11,440 nt of DNA from Pseudomonadota bacterium (GCA_021840785.1 JAKBXD010000055.1:1-11440), one strand, 5' to 3'; shown: positions 1 to 6,890, numbered from the stretch's first letter. The notes: generated by a model from the letters alone, not told the origin. Made by a program: numbers and translations.

Positions 1-1
1 C

Positions 2-562
2 GCCATCCTCTATCGCGGTACGGAAAAGATCTCCATGTCTACCCGCGCGGGCGAGTTTGTCACCCTCCGTGAACTGCGCGAGGAAGTGGGCAATGATGCC
101 GCGCGTTTCTTTTATGTGCTGCGCCGCGCCGACCAGCATCTGGACTTTGATCTGGAACTGGCCAAAAAGCACTCCGAAGAAAACCCGGTATTTTATATCC
201 AGTATGCCCACGCCCGGGTGTATTCCCTGCTGCGGCAAGCCGCAGAAAAGAGCCTCAGCCTGCCTTCAGCAGACGACGTCGACCTGGAAATCCTCCAGGA
301 GCCCCGCGAAATCGCACTTGCCGACACCCTCTGGCGCTTCCCGGAAGTAGTGGCCACGGCAGCCCGTGATCGCGAACCACATCAGCTTGCCTTCTATCTC
401 AGGGAGTTGGCCGCGGCCTTCCACACCTACTACAATTCGACCAGAATTCTGGTGGAGGAAACGCCGCTGCGCCACGCCCGCCTGACGCTCTGTTTGACCG
501 TCGCGCAGACTATTGCCAACGGACTACGACTGCTCGGCGTCAGCGCACCGGAGCAGATGTAA
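2..562 (+). CDS. argS: Arginyl-tRNA synthetase, C-terminal part (5' end outside window)
   Basis: ArgS charges tRNA-Arg with arginine in the cytoplasm (class I aminoacyl-tRNA synthetase). The frame is open from the first bases of the window, so about 186 C-terminal residues are present and the N-terminal catalytic half lies upstream. The visible part starts at the KMSKS-equivalent loop ([12 protein letters not shown]), continues through the family-typical [14 protein letters not shown] and the YIQYAHAR segment, and ends in the all-helical DALR anticodon-binding domain. The stop is TAA at 560-562. An internal ATG at 35 sits inside the KMSKS-like loop and is not a real start. The SPOR-domain gene begins six bases after the stop and its Shine-Dalgarno overlaps the argS stop codon, so the two are probably co-transcribed. 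Identification is firm from sequence motifs. Confidence 0.96.
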   Translation, partial: AILYRGTEKISMSTRAGEFVTLRELREEVGNDAARFFYVLRRADQHLDFDLELAKKHSEENPVFYIQYAHARVYSLLRQAAEKSLSLPSADDVDLEILQEPREIALADTLWRFPEVVATAARDREPHQLAFYLRELAAAFHTYYNSTRILVEETPLRHARLTLCLTVAQTIANGLRLLGVSAPEQM

Positions 563-568
563 AGGGTT

Positions 569-1393
569 ATGCGCGATTACAAAAATCAAACCAGCCGCCC
601 GCGAGCGCCAGAGCCGCGCCCGCCCATCCCACCACGGCGGACGGTCGAGCTGGAAGATGACACCGAGCGAACGCCCCCCCCTCCGGCACTGAACTGGCCT
701 TGGGTGTTGCTGCTTCTTCTGGTAATCATGCTCAGTGCGGGGGTCTGGTGGTGGATAGCACAAATCCACATCACCACCGGAAAGCTCGGTTTAATCAATA
801 GCGGGACAAGACTACCGGCGGCGGTGGCCTTCAGCAATAGCGCGCCGGCAATCGCTCAGCAACAGCCTGTTAGCTCGGCAGCGTCCACATCGACTGCCCT
901 GGCGACCATACAAACTCCGGTGCGCGACCCGCTCGCCGTCGTCACCTCCAGCAGCGCCGCTGCGGCCTCCACAGCCGCCACTCGCAGCGGCGTCGATTTC
1001 AATTTTTATCAGATATTGCCCGCCATGCATGTGGACATTCCTGCCGACATCCTCGGGAACGGTCCCGGTATCCCCAGTGCGGCGACCACCAGCAGCACCA
1101 GCGCCGTCCACCAGCCGGTGACCATTCAGGTCGGCGCCTTCACCAATCGCGCCGCCGCCGCCGTCCTGCGCGATCGTCTTGCTCTGCTGGGGGTCAGCAC
1201 CCAGATGGAAAAGGTGGAAGCGGGCGATAACAACACCCTCTACCGGCTCCGCACCAACACCTTCGATTCTCTGGCAGCGGCCCAACCCACCCTTGCAAAA
1301 ATCCGCGGCATGGGCATCACTCCGCTGCTGCTGGGCAGCGGAATCATCGGCTCCGGGGTCAATGCACCGCTGTCACAATCTCCAACGCCTTGA
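569..1393 (+). CDS. SPOR-domain membrane protein
   Basis: A 274-residue bitopic inner-membrane protein. Residues 1-42 are a Pro/Arg-rich cytoplasmic tail, and about 43-65 form one transmembrane helix (WPWVLLLLLVIMLSAGVWWW). About 80-180 are an Ala/Ser/Thr-rich low-complexity periplasmic linker. About 184-258 are a SPOR domain (VTIQVGAFTNRAAAAVLRDR at its start; YRLRTNTFDSLAAAQPTLAK later). SPOR domains bind septal peptidoglycan stripped of stem peptides, so a role in cell division or wall remodelling is likely by family. The ATG at 569 has AAAGGG at 561-566 overlapping the argS stop. A SPOR gene directly after argS is a familiar proteobacterial arrangement. The last 11 codons overlap, tail to tail, the YbjN-family gene on the other strand. 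No more specific name (FtsN, DedD, DamX) is justified. Confidence 0.88.
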   Translation: MRDYKNQTSRPRAPEPRPPIPPRRTVELEDDTERTPPPPALNWPWVLLLLLVIMLSAGVWWWIAQIHITTGKLGLINSGTRLPAAVAFSNSAPAIAQQQPVSSAASTSTALATIQTPVRDPLAVVTSSSAAAASTAATRSGVDFNFYQILPAMHVDIPADILGNGPGIPSAATTSSTSAVHQPVTIQVGAFTNRAAAAVLRDRLALLGVSTQMEKVEAGDNNTLYRLRTNTFDSLAAAQPTLAKIRGMGITPLLLGSGIIGSGVNAPLSQSPTP

Positions 1394-1826
1394 TCGCGGC
1401 AGCCGGAGTTTCCTGGCCGCTCAGCACTCGGTTCAGCCCTGGCAGGTAGTGGTTGATGGTCTCCACGCCAACCAGCAGATAAGGACGCAACAGGGCAGTG
1501 CTCAACACGGTGGCAGGCGCCTGGAGAATCGTCTTGAAGTTGACTTCTCCATCCTCCATATCGAGCTCAAAGTTACCCAGAGCCAGCCCATAGTTGGCAC
1601 GGGTCAGAAACTCCGCCACCGCCAGGCGTTTTCCCATCGTTATCTCCAGATTCTGGGGACGCAGGTAAAACAGGATACGCTCCCGTTCGCCATGCACATG
1701 GCAAAAAATGTCCAGAACGCCATTAGGTACCTGCAACGCGCAAGTGAGGACCGGATAATCGGGCAGTGTTTTCGCTTCCCATTCCAGTTCGACAAACAGT
1801 TTCTCGGCAACTTCCAAATGATTCAT
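1359..1826 (-). CDS. YbjN-domain protein
   Basis: A 155-residue soluble protein resembling the YbjN family, an alpha/beta fold related to type III secretion chaperones; its function is poorly understood, and E. coli YbjN has been linked to stress and motility phenotypes. Family-like stretches are ILFYLRPQNLEITMGKRLAV, AEFLTRANYGLALGNFELDM and, near the C-terminus, INHYLPGLNRVLSGQETPAA. No signal peptide or membrane segment is seen. I chose the ATG at 1826, which has AGGGA eight bases upstream. The in-frame GTG at 1832 overlaps the rsmA TGA as GTGA but has no well-spaced ribosome site. Either start means translational coupling to rsmA. The 3' end overlaps the SPOR gene by 35 bases on the opposite strand. 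The family call is from recalled pattern, not a search. Confidence 0.78.
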   Translation of the reverse strand: MNHLEVAEKLFVELEWEAKTLPDYPVLTCALQVPNGVLDIFCHVHGERERILFYLRPQNLEITMGKRLAVAEFLTRANYGLALGNFELDMEDGEVNFKTILQAPATVLSTALLRPYLLVGVETINHYLPGLNRVLSGQETPAAAIKALEIVTAVH

Positions 1827-1828
1827 GA

Positions 1829-2629
1829 TCACTTTCCCTGTTCAGCAGTGGCCTCGGCGAGGCGGAAAAAGGCGGCCTGATCCAGCGTCTCGGCGCGGCA
1901 ACCGGGATCGATCTGCAAACCTCGCAAGTCGTCCGCACTCAAAATGCCGCGCAGATTATTGGCGAGTGTCTTGCGGCGCTGGGCAAAGCTGGTGGCCACA
2001 ATCCGCGCAAAAGGCACCTGCAAATGGAGTGGTAGCAACCCTGGACGATGCGGTACCAGGCGCATGAAGGCCGAATCCACTTTGGGCACCGGAAAGAAAT
2101 TGCCAGGAGCCACCGTGAACAGTGATTCCACCGCACAGTGCGCCTGTATCATCACCGAGAGCCGCCCGTAAGCTTTGGTTCCTGGCACCGCCACCATACG
2201 GTCCACCACCTCTTTTTGCAGCATGAAGTGCATATCCCGCACCTGTTCCGCCTGCTCCAGTATATGAAAAATCAGCGGCGTCGCTACATTGTAAGGCAAG
2301 TTACCCACCACCCGCAGGATATTCCCGGCACCGGCCAGTGCCGGGAAGTCGATCTCCAGCGCATCCGCCTGTATGACCTGTAGCTGCTCCGGCGACGCCA
2401 GCGCGTGCAAACCGGCAATCATATCCCGATCCAGCTCTACCACCGTCAACTGCGGCAAAAGACGAAGCAAAGCCTTGGTCAGCGCCCCCGGCCCCGGCCC
2501 GATCTCCACCAATTGATCGCCGGGCACGGGGCGAATAGCCGCCACAATACGCGCAATGATCTGCGGCTGAACCAGAAAATTCTGTCCGAAACGCTTTTTT
2601 GCACGCGGCAGGCGCCCCTCTTGCAACAT
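1829..2629 (-). CDS. rsmA: 16S rRNA (adenine1518-N6/adenine1519-N6)-dimethyltransferase
   Basis: RsmA (KsgA) dimethylates two adjacent adenines in the 3' terminal helix of 16S rRNA, using S-adenosylmethionine, late in 30S assembly. The 266-residue product matches the family length. It shows the N-terminal KKRFGQNFL signature (11-19), SAM-binding motif I VEIGPGPGALT (41-51), the acidic end of the second strand VELD (64-67), the catalytic NLPY motif (110-113), and the C-terminal FFPVPKVDSAF and QRRKTLANNL stretches. I chose the ATG at 2629 because GAAG lies eight bases upstream; the in-frame GTG at 2635 is only two bases from that site. The gene is divergent from the HNH gene (62-base gap) and overlaps the start region of the YbjN gene. 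rsmA normally adjoins pdxA in gammaproteobacteria; here the HNH gene lies between them. Confidence 0.96.
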   Translation of the reverse strand: MLQEGRLPRAKKRFGQNFLVQPQIIARIVAAIRPVPGDQLVEIGPGPGALTKALLRLLPQLTVVELDRDMIAGLHALASPEQLQVIQADALEIDFPALAGAGNILRVVGNLPYNVATPLIFHILEQAEQVRDMHFMLQKEVVDRMVAVPGTKAYGRLSVMIQAHCAVESLFTVAPGNFFPVPKVDSAFMRLVPHRPGLLPLHLQVPFARIVATSFAQRRKTLANNLRGILSADDLRGLQIDPGCRAETLDQAAFFRLAEATAEQGK

Positions 2630-2651
2630 TAGCACATCTTCATGCTATATT
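2621..2651 (+). promoter_or_regulatory. Weak candidate sigma70 promoter for the HNH gene
   Basis: TTGCAA at 2621-2626 and TATATT at 2646-2651 resemble -35 and -10 boxes, but the 19-base spacer is longer than ideal. A transcript would start near 2658, about 34 bases before the chosen HNH start. The -35 lies inside the first rsmA codons. I see no equally good box facing rsmA. Tentative. Confidence 0.25.
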
Positions 2652-2691
2652 TGGTCGACGCCTCTAGCAGGCGATGCGAAACGGAAAGTCT

Positions 2692-3246
2692 ATGCACCTC
2701 GTGCTGCGCCTTGACGTCGGTGGTCGTCCCATGGCCTGGGAAACCTGGGAAGAAGCCGCGGCCCATTATGTCCGAGGTAATGTTGCCTGGACACTGGGGA
2801 ATCCTTTCTTTACCGCCCACGGCGGCATCTGCCGCCGCAGTGGCATTCTCTCGCAACTCGACATTCATCCGGTCATCGCCGTCCGTGGCCGTCATCAGGG
2901 CAGCATTCGCCCTCCGGCACTGTCCAACCAAACCTTGTTTCATCGTGACCGTCATCTCTGCATGTACTGTGGCAAACACTTCCCCCTCCGCGAACTCACC
3001 CGTGACCATATCATTCCCATCTCGCGCAAGGGCAGGGATATCTGGACCAACGTGGTGACCGCCTGCCGCAGTTGCAACAGTCGCAAGGACAACCGCACCC
3101 CCGACGAAGCGCACATGCCGCTGCTCGCGGTGCCCTTCACCCCGACCTGGGCCGAGTATCTGCTGCTCAGTAATCGGCGCATTCTCGCCGATCAGATGGA
3201 ATTCCTGGTCGCCCAGGTGCCAGCGGGACGCAACCGCATTTTTTGA
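2692..3246 (+). CDS. HNH endonuclease family protein
   Basis: A 184-residue protein with a zinc-finger-type HNH nuclease domain in its central to C-terminal half. Cys90-x2-Cys93 and Cys125-x2-Cys128 would hold the structural zinc. The core motif is RDHIIPISRKG (Asp105, His106), then Asn120 in WTNVVTACRSC and an Asn at 129. The N-terminal part (LVLRLDVGGRPMAWETWEEA) matches free-standing chromosomal HNH proteins of proteobacteria, as I recall them. The substrate is unknown; members may be structure- or site-specific DNases. The ATG at 2692 is preferred because GGA (2683-2685) lies six bases upstream and the family-like sequence begins there; an ATG at 2674 would add six residues with a poorer site. 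It is a lone gene, divergent from rsmA and convergent with pdxA, with no methylase or mobile-element partner. All nuclease residues look intact. Confidence 0.85.
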   Translation: MHLVLRLDVGGRPMAWETWEEAAAHYVRGNVAWTLGNPFFTAHGGICRRSGILSQLDIHPVIAVRGRHQGSIRPPALSNQTLFHRDRHLCMYCGKHFPLRELTRDHIIPISRKGRDIWTNVVTACRSCNSRKDNRTPDEAHMPLLAVPFTPTWAEYLLLSNRRILADQMEFLVAQVPAGRNRIF

Positions 3247-3258
3247 GTATGCAGACCG

Positions 3259-3271
3259 GCCTGCGGCAGGC
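3259..3271. other. Short hairpin between convergent HNH and pdxA genes
   Basis: GCCTG-CGG-CAGGC forms a 5-base-pair stem with a 3-base loop in the 26-base gap between the two stop codons. Neither strand has a U-rich tail after it, so it is at best a weak terminator or an RNA 3'-end stabiliser. Confidence 0.3.
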
Positions 3272-3272
3272 A

Positions 3273-4274
3273 TCAACGGCCCGCGAGGCGCCGGTTGCGG
3301 ACGATTTCCGCAGCGACATCCAGCGCCCGCAGCAAGCTGCCTCCTTCTGCCAGGCCCGTGCCCGCCACATCCAGCGCCGTGCCGTGGTCCACACTGGTGC
3401 GCACCATAGGCAGACCCAAGGTAATATTTACCGCCTCACCAAAGGCATGGTACTTCAGCACCGGCAGCCCCTGGTCGTGATACATCGCCAGCACCGCATC
3501 GGCATCTTCCAGCAGGCGCGGGGTAAACAGGGTGTCGGCCGGCCACGGGCCGCTGACCCGCAACCCCTCTCTCTGCAAGGCTGCTATCACTGGCGCGATG
3601 ATATCCTGTTCCTCATGCCCCAGGTGCCCGCCCTCCCCGGCATGGGGATTCAGACCAGCGACCAGAATACGGGGTGCCGAAAGGGCGAAGTCTTCACGCA
3701 TGGCCCGGTGCAGGATGCGCAATGTACCCTCCAACCCTTCCGGGGTAATGGCTGCCGCCACTTGAGCCAAAGGCAGATGAGTCGTCGCCAGCGCAACCCG
3801 CAGGCCGCGACCAGCCAGCAGCATGACCACCTCCGGACTGCCACAGGTATCCGCGAGATATTCTGTATGCCCGGTAAAGGGAATCCCCGCGTCGTTGATG
3901 ATGCCCTTGTGCACCGGGGCCGTTACCAGTGCATCCGCAGCGCCTGCCCGTAACAGGTGCATCGCTTTATCCAGGGTAGCCAATACCGCCGGTGCATTAG
4001 CCACATCCAGATGGCCGGGGCGACAAGGCTGAGCCAGGGGCACGTCCAGCACATGCAACACACCGCTTCCCGGCGCTGACCAGGGATTGCCCTCCTGCCA
4101 GGGCTCCAGTCGCAGCGATAAACCCAGAGTCAGGGCGCGGCTGCGCAGACATTGCAGGTCGCCAATGAGCAGGACCCCGGAGGGCAAGGCATGGCTGGCC
4201 AATTGCAGGCAAATATCCGGGCCGATGCCTGCGGGTTCTCCCACCGTCAGCAACAAACGTGGCTCTGCGATCAT
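3273..4274 (-). CDS. pdxA: 4-hydroxythreonine-4-phosphate dehydrogenase
   Basis: PdxA oxidises 4-phosphohydroxy-L-threonine with NAD(P)+ in the DXP-dependent pyridoxal 5'-phosphate pathway; the product then enters the PdxJ reaction. The 333-residue protein is full length for the family. Seen in order: VGEPAGIGP (11-19), TAPVHKGII (118-126), GHTEYLA (135-141), THLPL (165-169), LNPHAGEGG (208-216), MYHDQGLPVLKY (264-275) and RTSVDHGTALDVAGTG (292-307). His166, His211 and His266 fall at the numbers known for the metal ligands of E. coli PdxA. The ATG overlaps the stop of the S4 gene as ATGA, so it is translationally coupled and the last member of the mla-led run. It converges on the HNH gene. 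In E. coli the next gene would be rsmA. Confidence 0.96.
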   Translation of the reverse strand: MIAEPRLLLTVGEPAGIGPDICLQLASHALPSGVLLIGDLQCLRSRALTLGLSLRLEPWQEGNPWSAPGSGVLHVLDVPLAQPCRPGHLDVANAPAVLATLDKAMHLLRAGAADALVTAPVHKGIINDAGIPFTGHTEYLADTCGSPEVVMLLAGRGLRVALATTHLPLAQVAAAITPEGLEGTLRILHRAMREDFALSAPRILVAGLNPHAGEGGHLGHEEQDIIAPVIAALQREGLRVSGPWPADTLFTPRLLEDADAVLAMYHDQGLPVLKYHAFGEAVNITLGLPMVRTSVDHGTALDVAGTGLAEGGSLLRALDVAAEIVRNRRLAGR

Positions 4275-4534
4275 TCCCCAACCTCCTCGGGCAGCACTTC
4301 CACTACCCCTTCCGGTCCTTCAATCCGCTGCGGAATACGCAAGACCCGTACCCGCATCAGGCGATCCCGAATATCGATAGTGAGCACATCACCCACCTGC
4401 ACCATCGCCCCCGCCTTAGCCAGCCGACCGTTGATCTGCACACATCCGCCATCACAGATTTCTTTGGCCAGACTGCGGCGCTTGATCAGGCGTGACATCT
4501 TGAGGAAAAGATCCAGACGCAAATGGTCCACCAA
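4271..4534 (-). CDS. Small S4-domain RNA-binding protein (RqcP/Hsp15-like)
   Basis: An 87-residue protein that is almost only an S4 RNA-binding domain. The core is LRLDLFLKMSRLIKRRSLAK (residues 5-24), then an EICDGGCVQINGRLAKAG turn and VQVGDVLTIDI. S4 domains of this type bind rRNA or tRNA on stalled 50S subunits: E. coli Hsp15 (HslR) and B. subtilis RqcP (YabO). Its size and the RLDxFLKxSRLIKRR stretch look closer to RqcP than to the longer Hsp15, judging from memory of those sequences. The start is uncertain: TTG at 4534 has AAGGG eight bases upstream, while GTG at 4531 is the next codon. It follows the ABC ATPase stop by two bases and overlaps pdxA by four, so it sits firmly in the operon. 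No RqcH partner is visible in this window. Confidence 0.85.
   Translation of the reverse strand: MVDHLRLDLFLKMSRLIKRRSLAKEICDGGCVQINGRLAKAGAMVQVGDVLTIDIRDRLMRVRVLRIPQRIEGPEGVVEVLPEEVGE
4282..4287 (-). promoter_or_regulatory. Strong ribosome binding site of pdxA
   Basis: A perfect AGGAGG on the minus strand, seven bases before the pdxA ATG and inside the 3' end of the S4 gene. It fixes the pdxA start and suggests independent initiation even though the S4 stop overlaps the start codon. Confidence 0.8.
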
Positions 4535-4536
4535 AA

Positions 4537-5457
4537 TTAGCGCCCTTGTCCGAGGATATCCGTGAAGGCATCTTCCAGACGTGGCTCCTGAAGGCGTAAA
4601 TCCAGGATCTGGGCGGGCAATTTTTGCAATTGTGCCAGGACGCCCCCCAACGGGCTTCTCCGGGCGTCAATCCTGAGTACCCGGGTATTTTCTGCGGCAC
4701 CGGTCAGTAACTCCGCCAATTCGGGAGGGAGCGTGCCCGGATCGCGGTCAAAGGTCACCGTGAGCACCCGCCAACTGGAGGTACGCAGCAATGCATCCTT
4801 GCTGTCCAAGGCAACCATTCGTCCCTGCTGGAGAATGGCGATCCGCTGACAGAGTTCCTCGGCCTCTTCCAGATAATGGGTGGTGAGAATGACCGTACGG
4901 CCCTCTTCATTATACCGTCGCATAAAACGCCAGAGCCCCTGACGCAGTTCCACATCAACCCCGGCAGTCGGCTCATCCAGCACCACCACCGGGGGCCTGT
5001 GCACCAAAGCCTGGGCGATAAGCACCCGCCGCTTCATGCCACCGGACAAAGCGCGCAAATTGGCGTTGGCCTTGTCCGTCAGATCCAGTTCCGCCATCAA
5101 CTCATCCAGCCAGTCATCATTGTGACGCAAACCAAAATAGCCGGATTGCATGCGCAGAAATTCGCGCACGGTAAAAAAGGGGTCATAGGCCAACTCCTGG
5201 GGCACGACCCCCAGCAACTGACGGCTCCGGCGAAAATCCCGCTCCACATCAAAGCCGAAGATTTCTGCCACCCCGCTCGAACGGCGCACAGTCCCGGCCA
5301 GGATGTTGATCAGCGAAGATTTCCCCGCACCATTGGGGCCCAGCAGACCAAAAAACTCTCCGGCATGCACATCCAGATCTACGCCAGCCAAGGCCAAATG
5401 GCCGCTGCCATAGGCTTTGCGCAACCCGGCGATGTGAATAGCCGGGAGATCAGTCAT
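4537..5457 (-). CDS. ABC transporter ATP-binding protein, orphan (YadG-like)
   Basis: A 306-residue cytoplasmic ABC ATPase of the DrrA/YadG export type. Seen in order: Walker A GPNGAGKSS (40-48), Q-loop VPQE (85-88), signature LSGGM (137-141), Walker B VVVLDEPTAG (157-166), and the switch histidine in TTHYLEEAEEL (His194). After about 215 comes the usual extra C-terminal domain, ending in LQEPRLEDAFTDIL. All catalytic residues are present. The start is the ATG at 5457, which overlaps the mlaB stop by eight bases; upstream in-frame ATGs lie within mlaB. In this class the ATPase gene normally precedes its permease gene (YadH type), but here the next genes encode an S4 protein and PdxA. Its membrane partner is therefore elsewhere, lost, or it works with another complex. 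Its substrate cannot be told from sequence. Confidence 0.92.
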   Translation of the reverse strand: MTDLPAIHIAGLRKAYGSGHLALAGVDLDVHAGEFFGLLGPNGAGKSSLINILAGTVRRSSGVAEIFGFDVERDFRRSRQLLGVVPQELAYDPFFTVREFLRMQSGYFGLRHNDDWLDELMAELDLTDKANANLRALSGGMKRRVLIAQALVHRPPVVVLDEPTAGVDVELRQGLWRFMRRYNEEGRTVILTTHYLEEAEELCQRIAILQQGRMVALDSKDALLRTSSWRVLTVTFDRDPGTLPPELAELLTGAAENTRVLRIDARRSPLGGVLAQLQKLPAQILDLRLQEPRLEDAFTDILGQGR

Positions 5458-5737
5458 GGCACAGCGGCAAAATATCCTGCAGACGATACAAACTCGCCAG
5501 TTCTTGCAGCTTGGAAGACGCCCCATGAATGCGTAGCGCGGTTCCACGCTGCCTGGCCTGCTGTACCCACTCCATCAACACGGCAAGCGTCGCGCTGTCC
5601 GCAGCCTCTAGCTCCACGACGGAAATTTCTGTGCAGCCCTGTCCGTCTTTCACCCATGCGAAGGATCGCAGCAGCTTATCCAGTGGTGCCACCCGCCAGT
5701 CCCCTTGCAGAAACAGCCAAGGAGCACCGTCAATCAT
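5450..5737 (-). CDS. mlaB: MlaB STAS-domain protein
   Basis: MlaB is the small cytoplasmic STAS-domain subunit that binds and stabilises MlaF in the MlaFEDB phospholipid transporter. The 95-residue product matches the usual length. Its STAS core includes ISVVELEAADSATLAVLMEW, in which the conserved VDSA-type loop appears as ADSA with Ser48 at the usual regulatory position. I chose ATG 5737, with GGGAG six bases upstream; the open frame reaches a TTG at 5767 that overlaps the mlaC stop and would add ten residues. The protein family is divergent, so the name rests strongly on its position after mlaC in an intact mlaFEDCB order. The stop overlaps the downstream ABC ATPase start by eight bases. 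Confidence 0.85.
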   Translation of the reverse strand: MIDGAPWLFLQGDWRVAPLDKLLRSFAWVKDGQGCTEISVVELEAADSATLAVLMEWVQQARQRGTALRIHGASSKLQELASLYRLQDILPLCHD

Positions 5738-5763
5738 CCGTCGCTCCCAGGAGGCCGCTGCGC

Positions 5764-6402
5764 TCAAGCGGCCGCCGCCGTTTTGCCTGGTGCCTTGCCC
5801 ATGCCATCCTTGGCCTTCATATCCTGGAGCAGAGCGGGGATTCCACGGCTCGCGACGATCTGGCCAAAGCTCTGCCGGTAATTCAGCACCATGCTGACCC
5901 CGTCAATATAGGTGTTGTAAATCCGCCAGGAGTTGTTGATGTAGAGCAGGGCATAAATCACCGGAACATCTGGACCACTACCGTTCTGACGAATAACCAT
6001 GTTCACTTGTGCCACTGGCGGATTCTGGGAGATCTGCTGGCTGCCAGTGATTTTTACCGTCTGCCCGTGGTAATGATTGAGTGAATTACTGTAGGTACGC
6101 ACCAGCAGATCCTTGAACAGCACCACAAATTCCTGCTGCTGGGCCGGATCCATCTGCCGCCAGTACCGCGCCATCACGTATTGCGACATGGTGGTGAAAT
6201 CCATGTGCGGCAAGACGATATCCGCCACCTCTTTCTTCACGGCTGGCGTGATGGGCTTGCCGTCATTGGAGCGCAGCACCTTGAGTACACTATTGGTAAG
6301 CTGCTGAACCACCGCTACCGCCCCCTGCGTATCTTCTGCCGCAGCAGGCAGCGTCCAGGCCAGCAAAAAAAATGCCAGCGAAATCAAAGAAATTTGACGC
6401 AT
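5764..6402 (-). CDS. mlaC: MlaC periplasmic phospholipid-binding protein
   Basis: MlaC (Tol_Tol_Ttg2 family) shuttles phospholipids through the periplasm between the outer-membrane MlaA complex and inner-membrane MlaFEDB. The 212-residue precursor has a clear Sec signal peptide (residues 1 to about 22, hydrophobic core ISLISLAFFLLAW, cleavage after PAAA). Family features are VADIVLPHMDFTTMSQYVMA, the aromatic YWRQMDPAQQQEF helix, LLVRTYSNSLNHY and WRIYNTYIDGVSMVLNYRQS (DGVS is typical). The ATG at 6402 has GGAGGA six bases upstream. It follows mlaD by 12 bases. The C-terminal Lys/Gly/Ala tail is short and probably disordered. No lipoprotein cysteine is present. Confidence 0.94.
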   Translation of the reverse strand: MRQISLISLAFFLLAWTLPAAAEDTQGAVAVVQQLTNSVLKVLRSNDGKPITPAVKKEVADIVLPHMDFTTMSQYVMARYWRQMDPAQQQEFVVLFKDLLVRTYSNSLNHYHGQTVKITGSQQISQNPPVAQVNMVIRQNGSGPDVPVIYALLYINNSWRIYNTYIDGVSMVLNYRQSFGQIVASRGIPALLQDMKAKDGMGKAPGKTAAAA

Positions 6403-6414
6403 ACCGAATCCTCC

Positions 6415-6876
6415 CTATTTGCTACCCGAGGCCTTATCAAAGACCATCTGGCCGATTAGCTGATCAATATTGACCGCGCTTTGCGTCATGGTAATGGTGC
6501 CACCCGGCTTCAGCTCCTGCGGCATTCCACCCGGCTGAACGGCCACATACTGCTCGCCCAGCAACCCCTCGGTGTAAATGGACGCACCCGTATCCGTCGG
6601 CAATTTCACCTTCGGTTCGATACGCATGGTCACCTTCGCCATGAAGGTCTTGGGGTCCATACCGATGTGGGTCACCTCACCGATCGTGACCCCACCCAGT
6701 CTGACCGGGCTGCGCACCTTGAGACTGCCCACATTGGTGAAATTCGCATGCAGTACGTAACCGTCGTTGTAGGCGAAGCCGGAGAGGTTCCCTACGCGCA
6801 GTGCCAGCACCATCAAAGCAGCGATGCCGAGAAGCACAAAGATGCCCACCCACCAGTCTATCGCTCGTTTTTCCAT
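6415..6876 (-). CDS. mlaD: MlaD MCE-domain lipid transport protein
   Basis: MlaD is anchored in the inner membrane and forms a hexameric MCE ring in the periplasm on top of MlaFE, making a hydrophobic channel for phospholipids. The 153-residue product has one N-terminal transmembrane helix (about 9-28, WVGIFVLLGIAALMVLAL) and an MCE domain at about 40-116, including FTNVGSLKVRSPVRLGGVTI, and the hallmark GLLGEQYVAVQPGG. The C-terminal helix (VNIDQLIGQMVF) lines the pore in known structures. The protein is somewhat shorter than the 183-residue E. coli MlaD because the disordered tail is nearly missing. The ATG at 6876 has AAGGGG ten bases upstream; mlaE ends 14 bases earlier. Confidence 0.95.
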   Translation of the reverse strand: MEKRAIDWWVGIFVLLGIAALMVLALRVGNLSGFAYNDGYVLHANFTNVGSLKVRSPVRLGGVTIGEVTHIGMDPKTFMAKVTMRIEPKVKLPTDTGASIYTEGLLGEQYVAVQPGGMPQELKPGGTITMTQSAVNIDQLIGQMVFDKASGSK

Positions 6877-6890
6877 GCGCCGTCTACCCC

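Noticed and set aside
2674..3246. The HNH gene as part of a restriction-modification or homing system
   Set aside because: No methylase, specificity subunit, intron, intein or flanking repeats are visible nearby.
2629..3276. 215-codon minus-strand open frame opposite the HNH gene
   Set aside because: The HNH frame has two zinc Cys pairs and catalytic residues. The opposite frame shows no motif and would continue into the start of rsmA.
3243..3953. 236-codon plus-strand open frame opposite pdxA
   Set aside because: The minus strand carries full-length PdxA with all metal ligands. The plus-strand product has no recognisable features.
4282..4534. Calling the S4 gene hslR (Hsp15)
   Set aside because: The protein is much shorter than Hsp15 and its core looks RqcP-like from memory; the gene symbol is left empty.
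4876..6084. 402-codon open frame on the plus strand across the ABC ATPase, mlaB and mlaC genes
   Set aside because: It lies antisense to three clearly identified genes, crosses their boundaries, has no recognisable domain and is low-complexity. It is a shadow of GC-rich codon use.
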